Shown piece by piece: positions 36,145 through 43,999 of a stretch of 64,000 nt of DNA. The notes below the pieces were generated by a model. It was not told where the DNA came from. It searched no databases and saw only the letters and a list, made by a program, of their open reading frames with translations. Location of the stretch: positions 6,350,001 through 6,414,000 of the forward strand of contig NZ_LT607754.1 of assembly GCF_900090285.1 (NCBI RefSeq), read 5' to 3'. Source of the DNA: Micromonospora inositola. Lineage in GTDB: Bacteria; Actinomycetota; Actinomycetes; Mycobacteriales; Micromonosporaceae. Within the stretch, counting starts at the first letter, position 1. Each line of letters begins with the position of its first letter. The translations under genes were made by a program, and so were the position numbers.

Positions 36145-36846
36145 TCATGGCAGGCGGCTGACCAACCCAGTCTGGTAGGCGATGACGACCAACTGCGCGC
36201 GGTCGCGAGCACCCAGTTTCCCCATCGCGTGGCTGACATGGGTGCGGGCGGTCGCCGGACTGAGGGACAGTTCAGCGCCGATCTCGTCGTTGCTCAGCCC
36301 ATGTCCCACCAGGGCCAGTACTTCGCGCTCGCGTTGGGTCAGCACCACCAGCCGGTCCTCCGCGACCTGGGTGGCGATCCGTTCCGCGGTGAACTGGGCG
36401 ATGAGGCGTCGGGTGATCCGCGGCGCGAGCAACGCCTCTCCCGCGGCGACCACCCGGATGGCGTGCAACAGCTCGGCCGGTCCGGCGTCCTTGAGCAGGA
36501 AGCCGCTTGCGCCGGCTTGGAGCGCATTGAAGACGTACTCGTCAGTGTCGTACGTGGTCAGGATCAGAACCCGAACCTGTTCGAGGCCGCGCGTCCTGAC
36601 GATCTCGCTGGTGGCCTGGATTCCGTCCAACTTCGGCATGCGGATGTCCATGAGTACGACGTCGGGCCGGGTGGCCCGGGCCCGCTCCACGGCCTCGGCC
36701 CCGTTGGCGGCCTCTCCCACGACCCTGATGTCGTCTTCGGCGTCGAGCAGCATCTTGAACCCGGACCGCACCAGGATCTGATCGTCGGCGAGCAGCACCT
36801 TGATCGGGTTACTGCCGGACGTCGAAGCGGCGGCCGCCGTGCTCAC
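36145..36846 (-). CDS. NarL/LuxR-family response regulator
   Basis: 233 residues. Receiver with DD (21-22), D67 (VVLMDIRMPKLDG) and K in GFLLKDAG; LuxR-type helix-turn-helix at the C-terminus (LTQREREVLALVGHGLSNDE, LSLSPATARTHVSHAMGKLG). GTG start overlaps the kinase stop by 4 bp, so the two are coupled. The palindrome 1.3 kb upstream, between kinase and MmpL gene, is a plausible binding site. Confidence 0.95.
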   Translation of the reverse strand: MSTAAAASTSGSNPIKVLLADDQILVRSGFKMLLDAEDDIRVVGEAANGAEAVERARATRPDVVLMDIRMPKLDGIQATSEIVRTRGLEQVRVLILTTYDTDEYVFNALQAGASGFLLKDAGPAELLHAIRVVAAGEALLAPRITRRLIAQFTAERIATQVAEDRLVVLTQREREVLALVGHGLSNDEIGAELSLSPATARTHVSHAMGKLGARDRAQLVVIAYQTGLVSRLP

Positions 36847-38081
36847 AGGTGCACCGTTCCGGCCGGAGCCAGCGGCAGCCGCGCCGTGACTTCGAACCCG
36901 CGGCCCGGCCTCGGCCCGGCGGCCAACTCCCCGCCCAGCAGCCCACAGCGCTCGCGCATGCCGACGATCCCACGGCCCGGCTCGGCCGAACTGCCGTGGA
37001 CACTACCGGCCGGTGGCTGCGGACCGCGGGCGTCATCACCAGAGGCATCCCGGCCACCCTCGTCGGTCACCCGGACCTCCAGGACATCGGTGCCGAAGTC
37101 GAGCGCGACCGTCACCCGTGTCGGGCCGACGTGGCGGATCACGTTGGTGATCGACTCTTGCAGGATCCGGTAGGCGGTGTGGTCCACCGCGCTCGGCAAT
37201 GGCGCGGTGGACGAGGTCACCTCGAGTTTGATGTCGAGTCCGGCCTCGCGTGCCATTGCGGTGAGCGCATTGACCTGTCCCAGGCCGGGGTGCGGCACCC
37301 GCCCGTTGTCCGGGTCGCGAAGCACGCCGAGGACGGCCCGCATCTCGTGCAGCGCCTGGGCGCTTGTCTGCTCGATCGTCACGAGCGCCTCGCGCGCCCG
37401 TTCCGGTCGCTTGTCGAGCAGGTACGCGGTGACGCCGGCCTGCACATTGATGATGGCTATGGCGTGGGCGACGGTGTCGTGGACCTCGCGCGCGATCCGG
37501 AGCCGCTCGGCGTCGACCCGCGTACGCGCCTCCTCCTCCCGGGTCCGTTCCGCCTGTCGGGCACGCTCCAGCGCTTCGGCTGCGACGGCCCGCCGCGACC
37601 GGACCGACTCGCCCAGTGCGGCGGCCATGACCGACGCCGCGATCCGGAAGAACACCCATCCGAGGGCGGCCCTCGGCTCGATGTCGGCCGCGGCGATGAG
37701 CCAGCCCGTGGCCAGCACGGTGATACCCACGCCGGCGATCACCGGCGACCTGCGCCCGTCGCCGTACGCGGTCAGCGTATACAGGGCGATGAAGAGCCCG
37801 ATCCATCCGGGCCCGTCCGAGAAGTCGACGGTGTAGTACACCAGGCTGGCGAGGGCGGCCGTGATGAACACCGGCGCCGGCCACCGGCGGCGCATGATGA
37901 GCACCAAGCCGCTCACGATCAGTAGGACGTATCCCAGATGTCCGAGGTCGGTCAGCGGCCGCGACCCCACCTCCGCGGGTTTCGCGACGGCGCCCTGGAC
38001 CTGCATCACGGCGACGACAAGTCCGAGCAGGACGTCCTGCGCCAGGACAGGCAGGCGGAACGGCACCGCTCGGCGTGTCAT
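36843..38081 (-). CDS. NarL-type sensor histidine kinase
   Basis: 412 residues. Five or six membrane segments (about 12-160), a short coiled coil (EALERARQAERTREEEARTR), a HisKA_3 box IAREVHDTVAHAIAIINVQA with H201, and an HATPase domain near the end (VDHTAYRILQESITNVIRHV, then GRGIVGMRERCGLLGG). No extracytoplasmic domain, so it probably senses a membrane signal. ATG 38081 is chosen at the first helix. Divergent from the MmpL operon, which it likely controls. Confidence 0.94.
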   Translation of the reverse strand: MTRRAVPFRLPVLAQDVLLGLVVAVMQVQGAVAKPAEVGSRPLTDLGHLGYVLLIVSGLVLIMRRRWPAPVFITAALASLVYYTVDFSDGPGWIGLFIALYTLTAYGDGRRSPVIAGVGITVLATGWLIAAADIEPRAALGWVFFRIAASVMAAALGESVRSRRAVAAEALERARQAERTREEEARTRVDAERLRIAREVHDTVAHAIAIINVQAGVTAYLLDKRPERAREALVTIEQTSAQALHEMRAVLGVLRDPDNGRVPHPGLGQVNALTAMAREAGLDIKLEVTSSTAPLPSAVDHTAYRILQESITNVIRHVGPTRVTVALDFGTDVLEVRVTDEGGRDASGDDARGPQPPAGSVHGSSAEPGRGIVGMRERCGLLGGELAAGPRPGRGFEVTARLPLAPAGTVHL

Positions 38082-38147
38082 GTTGCGATGATAGTGGCCG
38101 CGCGTGGGTGACCGGCTACGACAGCGAGCGCGACCAGGGGCGGGCCG

Positions 38148-38167
38148 CCTACGCAGATGTGCGTAGG
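38148..38167. promoter_or_regulatory. palindromic operator between kinase and MmpL genes
   Basis: CCTACGCA-GATG-TGCGTAGG is a perfect 8+4+8 inverted repeat, 57 bp before the MmpL start and 67 bp before the kinase start. Arm and spacer lengths fit a dimeric LuxR-type response regulator. Confidence 0.65.
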
Positions 38168-38223
38168 TACTGCCGTCCGCTGTCCGAGGACACACCCCGG
38201 TCGGCGACGCGACGATCGCTTCC

Positions 38224-40506
38224 GTGACTCAACCAACGACAGGTCCAGTAGCTGACGGGGTATCCACGCGCGACAATCGCCAAGGCGTTACCCCGGATGC
38301 ACCGCGGCCGGGGCCGCTGGGCAGGCTCGGCGGCCTGGCCTTTCGCCGGCGGGGAAGAGTGCTGATCGCCTGGGCCGTAGCGCTCGCCATCGCCTTCGGG
38401 CTGTCAGCGGCCTTTGGCGGCGAGTTCGTAACAGACTCCTCCGCGCCGGGCTCGGACTCCGAGCAGGCGCAGCGCCTGCTGAGCAAGCGGTTCCCGACCC
38501 AGTCCGGCGACACGGTGAGGGTGGTGGTGCGTGCCGGCGACGTCACCAGCGCCGAGGTGCGAGGTGGAGTCGACGCGCTACTCGGTGAGCTGGGACGCAT
38601 GCCGCACGTAACGTCCGTCGAGGATCCCTATGCCACCAAGGGATCCATCACGGCAGACGGCCGGACCCTCGTCGCTCGCGTCTATCTCGATGTCATCAAC
38701 CCCAACGACATGCCGATCGACGACACCGAACGGCTGCTGGCCACCGCGGAGGCGGCCGAGCGCGACGGGCTGGATATCGCGCTCGGCGGACGCGCTGTGC
38801 AACTCGCCGAGGCGAATCAGTCCGGCTCCGAGATGGTCGGGCTGCTCGCGGCCGCGGTGATCCTGCTCCTCATGTTCGGTTCGGTGGTGGCGGCCGGGCT
38901 GCCACTGGCGATGGCGATCGGCGGGTTGGCGATCAGCTCCAGCCTGGTCGGCCTCGCGGCGGCGGTGGTGGACGTGCCCGAGTTCGCGCCCATCATCGGC
39001 ATGACGCTGGGCATCGCGCTAGGCATCGACTACGCGCTGCTGATGGTGACCCGGTTCCGCGAATGGCGGGCGGTGGGCCTCGACCCCGAAGCGGCGACCG
39101 TGGCGACGCTCGACACCGCCGGCCGGGCGGTCCTCGTGGCGGGTGGCACGGTCATGGTGAGCATGTCGGGGCTGTTCGCGGTGGGCCTGCCCGTCATGAA
39201 CGGCACCGCCGTCGTCACCATGGTCGCCACGCTGGTCGTGATGGTCGCCGCCATCACCCTGTTCCCCGCGTTGCTGGGCTACCTGGGGCGGCGAATCGAC
39301 CGGCTCCGGGTGCCGCTGGGACGGCGTCGCGCCGCCCAGATCTCCGCCGACGGCCACCTGGTGCCAGCGGCCGGCTGGACACGGTGGAGCCGGCTGGTGC
39401 GGCGGCACAAGGTACTCGCCACCGTGGCGAGCGTCGTTCTGCTGCTGGTGCTGGCCGCACCGTTCCTCGGCGTGCACTTCGGCCTCCCCGACGCGGGCAA
39501 CGACCCCGAGAACACGTCGAGCCGGCAGGCGTACGACATGCTGGCCGAGGGATTCGGCCCCGGCGCCAACGGGCCGTTGCTCGTGGTGGCGGACATGTCA
39601 CGCGGCGACGGCGCGGTCCTCCGGCGGCTGCAGGCCGAACTCGGCAGCACGGCGGGAGTCGCGGCGGTGTCGCCGCCATGGCTCAATCCCGCTGGTGACA
39701 CGGCGCTTATCACCGTCGTGCCCACCACCGGACCGCAGGAGGCCGCCACCGAAGACCTCGTCCAGACCTTGCGCGACGACGTGATCCCGGCCGCGACCAA
39801 GGGCACCGGCGCGGAGGTACACGTCGGCGGTGCGACCGCGGCGACGATCGACATCAACACATCTATCGCCGACCGGCTCGCGCTGCTCATCGGAGGCGTC
39901 GTCGTCGTGTCGATGCTCCTGTTGCTGGTGGCGTTCCGCAGCGTCGTCATCGCGATCACGGCTGCCGTGATGAATCTGCTGTCGGTGGCGGCGGCCTACG
40001 GGGTGGTTGCCTTCTTCCTCGAAGGCGGCTGGGCCGGCAAGCTGATCGGCATCGACACCGCCACCCCGATGGCGGCGTTCGTCCCCGTCATCATGTTCGC
40101 GCTGTTGTTCGGCCTGTCCATGGACTACGAGGTCTTCCTGATCAGCCGGTTACGCGAGGCGTGGGTGCGCACCCGGAACAACAGTCAGGCCATCACCACC
40201 GGATTGGCCAGCACCGGACGGGTGATCACCGCGGCCGCGGCCATCATGATCGTGGTTTTCGCGGCAATCGTCCCGAGCGACCAGGTCTTCATCAAGGTCT
40301 TCGGAGTCGGCATGGTCGCGGCCATCCTCGTCGACGCGACCATTATCCGGATGCTGCTCGTGCCGGCGGTCATGCACCTGCTCGGCCGCAGCAACTGGTG
40401 GCTGCCCCGCAGCATGGCGCGGCGCCTGCCTCAGCTGCACATCGAAGGACCACCCATCACGTCCGCACGCCCCCTCGATGACGCGGAGCCGGTCCCCTCC
40501 CGGTGA
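38224..40506 (+). CDS. MmpL-family RND transporter
   Basis: 760 residues. Two copies of the RND half: helix 1 then a large extracytoplasmic loop, then a block of five helices with GMTLGIALGIDYALLMVTRF (around 260-280) and in the second half FGLSMDYEVFLISRLREAW. These carry the Asp-Tyr pairs typical of MMPL proteins that export lipids or siderophores. GTG 38224. It heads a rightward unit with the DUF6220 and multicopper oxidase genes (67 bp to the next gene) and is divergent from a two-component system. Confidence 0.94.
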   Translation: MTQPTTGPVADGVSTRDNRQGVTPDAPRPGPLGRLGGLAFRRRGRVLIAWAVALAIAFGLSAAFGGEFVTDSSAPGSDSEQAQRLLSKRFPTQSGDTVRVVVRAGDVTSAEVRGGVDALLGELGRMPHVTSVEDPYATKGSITADGRTLVARVYLDVINPNDMPIDDTERLLATAEAAERDGLDIALGGRAVQLAEANQSGSEMVGLLAAAVILLLMFGSVVAAGLPLAMAIGGLAISSSLVGLAAAVVDVPEFAPIIGMTLGIALGIDYALLMVTRFREWRAVGLDPEAATVATLDTAGRAVLVAGGTVMVSMSGLFAVGLPVMNGTAVVTMVATLVVMVAAITLFPALLGYLGRRIDRLRVPLGRRRAAQISADGHLVPAAGWTRWSRLVRRHKVLATVASVVLLLVLAAPFLGVHFGLPDAGNDPENTSSRQAYDMLAEGFGPGANGPLLVVADMSRGDGAVLRRLQAELGSTAGVAAVSPPWLNPAGDTALITVVPTTGPQEAATEDLVQTLRDDVIPAATKGTGAEVHVGGATAATIDINTSIADRLALLIGGVVVVSMLLLLVAFRSVVIAITAAVMNLLSVAAAYGVVAFFLEGGWAGKLIGIDTATPMAAFVPVIMFALLFGLSMDYEVFLISRLREAWVRTRNNSQAITTGLASTGRVITAAAAIMIVVFAAIVPSDQVFIKVFGVGMVAAILVDATIIRMLLVPAVMHLLGRSNWWLPRSMARRLPQLHIEGPPITSARPLDDAEPVPSR

Positions 40507-40572
40507 AGCGGCGTCGTCCAGGAAAGCGGCGACGCCCGGAATCAACGTCGTGACAACCTGAAGGAGCATACT

Positions 40573-41055
40573 TTGCGAAGGTTATTCGCCCTCCTTGCCA
40601 CCCTGCTGGTGCTGGTGGTCGTAGCACAGTTCTATCTCGCCGCGAGCGCTGCCTTCGACACGGCGCCCAACGACGAATCCTTCCAGACGCATCGTGCACT
40701 GGGCTACGGAATCGTCCTCTTCGCGATCGTATTGACGATCGTCGCCGCGCTGGCCCGGATGCCCGGCCGGCTCATCGGGATGACCGGTCTGGTCGTCGGA
40801 CTGGCCGTTGGACAAGGTCTGATCCGGGCCATCGCCGCCGCATTCAACGACACGGGCGACACCAGCACAACAGCCGGCAAGCTGGTCTTCGGTCTGCACG
40901 CGGTCGACGGTCTGATCATCCTGGCCGTGGCGGAGACCGTCGCCCGGCGGGCGCGAGCGCTGTCGAGGCCCATGGTGGCCGGTCGACCGGCCGGCCCGGG
41001 CGGCGGCGCCGGGGCGTTCGGACCAGCAGCCGGACCGGCTCACCCGGCGTCATGA
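40573..41055 (+). CDS. DUF6220-type membrane protein
   Basis: 160 residues with four membrane helices and a Gly/Pro/Ala-rich tail. RRLFALLATLLVLVVVAQFY at the start, FQTHRALGYGIVLFAIVLTI, and LHAVDGLIILAVAETVARRA (LHAxNGL-type motif) match DUF6220. TTG start six bases after AAGGAG. Its stop overlaps the ATG of the multicopper oxidase (ATGA), so the two are coupled; a helper role for the oxidase is an inference. Confidence 0.85.
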   Translation: MRRLFALLATLLVLVVVAQFYLAASAAFDTAPNDESFQTHRALGYGIVLFAIVLTIVAALARMPGRLIGMTGLVVGLAVGQGLIRAIAAAFNDTGDTSTTAGKLVFGLHAVDGLIILAVAETVARRARALSRPMVAGRPAGPGGGAGAFGPAAGPAHPAS

Positions 41056-43094
41056 CAACGGGTCAGTTGATCATCGTGGACCACGTGGTCGCGCTGCTGA
41101 GCGCCGCCGCGTGGTCCGCGACCGGCGCCACCGCGGCCACCCGGCGGACCCAGCTCGCGCTCGGCCTCCTCGCGGCGGCTGTGCTGGTGACTCTTGCCCG
41201 GGTCACCACCGTGGCGATGCTCGCCGGTCGGGGCTGGTGGTTCGTACAGGAAAAGGTGCTGCTGGGTCTGCCCATGCTCGGTACCGTCGGGTTGGCCGCC
41301 GTCCTGATCGCCGGCCCGCGACTGCTCGCGGCGCGGCGAGCGCCGGAAGCCGGGGCACCCACCAACCGGGCGGCGACCGGCGTGGTCCTGTTGCTCACCG
41401 CCGGATACGCGGCCCTGGCCGGGCTCGTCGTGACCCTCGTGGTCGGTTATCCCCTGACCTGGAGCACCGCGTTGATCGCCACCTCCGTCGTCGGCGTGGG
41501 CGCGCTGCTGACCGCGCGCGTCGTCGCGGCGCCGGTCGACACCACCGGCGACCCCGACATCGCACCCACCCAGGCACCGCACGGAACGCCCGGGATCCCG
41601 CGCCGTCGGTTCATCGGCTTGGCGGGCGGAGCGGTCGTGGCGAGTACCGGCGCAACCGGCGTCGGTCTGTTGTTCGTGCCGGCTGAATCCGTCGCAACCG
41701 GAGGCGGTCCGGGACGGTCGCCCCGCCCCGGACCGCCCGTGTCGGTGGCCGATCTGCGGGGGGCCGGCGCACCGGCACCCGGCGGCACGAGGCGGCAGTA
41801 CACGCTCACCGCGCGGACCGCCACCGTCCGGCTCCCGTCCGGACGTGAGATCCAGGCATGGACCTACAACGGCCGGGTACCCGGTCCGCCGATCACCGCC
41901 ACCGCCGGCGATCTGATCGAGGTGACGCTGCGCAACACCGACATCGAAGACGGAGTGACCCTGCACTGGCACGGCTACGACGTGGCGTGCGGTGAAGACG
42001 GCGCACCGGGCGTGACCCAGGACGCGGTGGCACCCGGCGACGAGTTCGTCTACCGCTTCCGCGCCGATCAGGTGGGAACCTACTGGTACCACACCCACCA
42101 GGCGTCTCACCGTGGCGTGCGCCGGGGACTCTTCGGGACCCTCGTCGTGACACCACGCGGACAGCGGGTGGACAACGCCGAGCAACTGGATCTGACGCTG
42201 CCCGTGCACACGTTCGACGACACTGCCGTGCTCGCCGATCAGGACGGGCGCACAGAACACACCGCGGCGGCCGGCACCGAGGCGCGGCTGCGGCTGGTCA
42301 ACACCGACTCGAATCCCCACCGGTTCGCGCTCGCCGGAACGCCCTTCCGGGTGACGGCCGTCGACGGCCGCGATCTCAACCAGCCCGGCGAGGTCAGCGA
42401 CGCCGGACTGCGCCTGCCCGCGGGTGGACGGTCCGACCTGGTCTTCGTCATGCCGGACACTCCGGTGGCGCTCGTCCTCGACAACGACCACGCCGGCGGC
42501 CTCCGGCTGCGTCCGCGCAACCAGGCCGGTACCGCCGGCGAGGACACGGCCGTCGAGGACACCTCCGGATGGCCCGAACTCGACCTGCTGCGCTACGGAA
42601 CACCGGCCGCCGTGCCGTTCCATGCCGGCAGCCGCGCCGACCGGCACTTCACCATGGTTCTGGACCGTGGTGTCGCCATGGTCGACGGCCGGCCGGCCTA
42701 TGGGCAGACGGTGAGCGGCCATGGTCACCCATCGATCGCGGATCAGCTCGTCGCCGAGGGCGATCTCGTCCGGTTCGCCGTGGTCAACCGGAGTCTCGAG
42801 ACGCACCCCTGGCATCTGCACGGACATTCCGTGCTGGTCCTGTCCAGGAACGGTACGCCGGCGTCCGGTAGCCCATTGTGGATGGACACGTTCGACGTCC
42901 GTCCAGGGGAGGTGTGGGAGGTAGCGTTCAGGGCCACGAATCCCGGGATTTGGATGAACCACTGCCACAACCTGCCGCACGCACATCAGGGAATGATGTT
43001 GCGGCTGCGCTACGACGGCGTCACCACGCCGTTCCGCGGCCTGCACACCGCCCACGGGGCCGGCACGCTCAGGAGCGGGCGCCATGGCCACTGA
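41052..43094 (+). CDS. membrane-anchored multicopper oxidase with five-helix N-terminal domain
   Basis: 680 residues. Five membrane helices occupy residues 5-158; then a twin-arginine-like RRRFIGLAGGAVVASTG (184-200) forms a sixth segment leading into three cupredoxin domains. All copper motifs are intact: HWHG (305-308), WYHTH, HPWHLHGH and MNHCHNLPHAHQGM near the end. The oxidase part therefore faces outside. Fusion to a polytopic membrane domain is unusual for multicopper oxidases. Coupled to the DUF6220 gene upstream, and overlaps the next gene by 11 bp. Confidence 0.93.
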   Translation: MTTGQLIIVDHVVALLSAAAWSATGATAATRRTQLALGLLAAAVLVTLARVTTVAMLAGRGWWFVQEKVLLGLPMLGTVGLAAVLIAGPRLLAARRAPEAGAPTNRAATGVVLLLTAGYAALAGLVVTLVVGYPLTWSTALIATSVVGVGALLTARVVAAPVDTTGDPDIAPTQAPHGTPGIPRRRFIGLAGGAVVASTGATGVGLLFVPAESVATGGGPGRSPRPGPPVSVADLRGAGAPAPGGTRRQYTLTARTATVRLPSGREIQAWTYNGRVPGPPITATAGDLIEVTLRNTDIEDGVTLHWHGYDVACGEDGAPGVTQDAVAPGDEFVYRFRADQVGTYWYHTHQASHRGVRRGLFGTLVVTPRGQRVDNAEQLDLTLPVHTFDDTAVLADQDGRTEHTAAAGTEARLRLVNTDSNPHRFALAGTPFRVTAVDGRDLNQPGEVSDAGLRLPAGGRSDLVFVMPDTPVALVLDNDHAGGLRLRPRNQAGTAGEDTAVEDTSGWPELDLLRYGTPAAVPFHAGSRADRHFTMVLDRGVAMVDGRPAYGQTVSGHGHPSIADQLVAEGDLVRFAVVNRSLETHPWHLHGHSVLVLSRNGTPASGSPLWMDTFDVRPGEVWEVAFRATNPGIWMNHCHNLPHAHQGMMLRLRYDGVTTPFRGLHTAHGAGTLRSGRHGH

Positions 43095-43392
43095 CCCGCC
43101 ACCGAAGGCTCGTCGATCGATCCCGGCCCCAAGCCCGGACGATGGCCCGGACCCGAACGACCCCACCTCGGATCTCGTCGCGCAGGTGCACCACTACAGC
43201 CGCGCCGTCACCGCAGCGGAGCTGCGCAGGCTGGCCCGCCGGAACCCGTGCTTGCGTGCGGACGACCTGGAGGTCATCGACGCGGCTCTGGACGAGCTGG
43301 TGGAGTCCCTGCTCCTGGCCCGGCTGCGCGGCCTGCCCCAGCACACCACACGGCTGAAACGCCTCTTCGGCACCGCGAGGAAAACTTCGTGA
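43084..43392 (+). CDS. small helical protein resembling a GluTR dimerisation domain
   Basis: 102 residues. After a Pro-rich N-terminus, residues 40-98 (AELRRLARRNPCLRADDLEV, LDELVESLLLARLRGLP, TTRLKRLFGTA) resemble the C-terminal helical dimerisation domain of glutamyl-tRNA reductase, without the catalytic domains. ATG 43084 lies inside the end of the oxidase gene, indicating coupling. The resemblance is by eye only; function unknown. Confidence 0.65.
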   Translation: MATDPPPKARRSIPAPSPDDGPDPNDPTSDLVAQVHHYSRAVTAAELRRLARRNPCLRADDLEVIDAALDELVESLLLARLRGLPQHTTRLKRLFGTARKTS

Positions 43393-43660
43393 GGCACGGC
43401 GCAGGAGGGCTGGGACGAAGGATAGCTGGGCAAGGAGAGCACTGGTCACCGGCGATTCGGTGTGCTGGGTCGCGAGTTGGCGCGCCGGCTGGGTAACCGG
43501 TAAGGCCCTTCCGGCTCCAGCCAAACCATGCGGACCAGCGGATCAAGAGGCCCAGTCTCGGTCTTGGTCCTAGCCAGGCGGCCTCGGCCGCGATGGCCGT
43601 TGTCCCCTGCCTGCGAGTGATGCCCTGCGGTGACGTCACCCAGGGACACGGTCGCGGGCG

Positions 43661-43918
43661 GTCTTCGGGCAGTTCGAGATCGCTGTCGGGCGCCGTACCG
43701 GGCGGTGGTTCCACCGCCCACCTGCCCCGCCTGCTCGGCCGCGGACGGGCGCTCGAGGCGCTGCTCGGCGGCGACGACTTCCCGGCCGAGCTGGCCGAAC
43801 GGTACGGATGGGTCAACCGTGCCCTGCCCGACACGGAACTCGACACGTTCGTCGACACCTTCGCCCGTCGGATCGTCAATTACGACAAGGAGGTGATCGT
43901 GGCGCGGCCGGGTGCCGG
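43661..43918 (+). pseudogene. enoyl-CoA hydratase/isomerase fragment
   Basis: First frame FGQFEIAVG, then after a one-base shift near 43690 GAVPGGGSTAHLPRLLGRGR, ALEALLGGDDFPAELAERYG and WVNRALPDTELDTFVDTFAR. This is the oxyanion-hole-to-C-terminal part of a crotonase-family enzyme; the N-terminal half is missing. DNA from 43393 to 43660 is otherwise empty. Confidence 0.75.
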
Positions 43919-43999
43919 ACGTTCGCGCCTGGCGACCCTGTTCGAGAACGGGTTGCAGCAGGTAGCGGTCCTCATGATCGTCAGGCGGCGTTCACGTTG

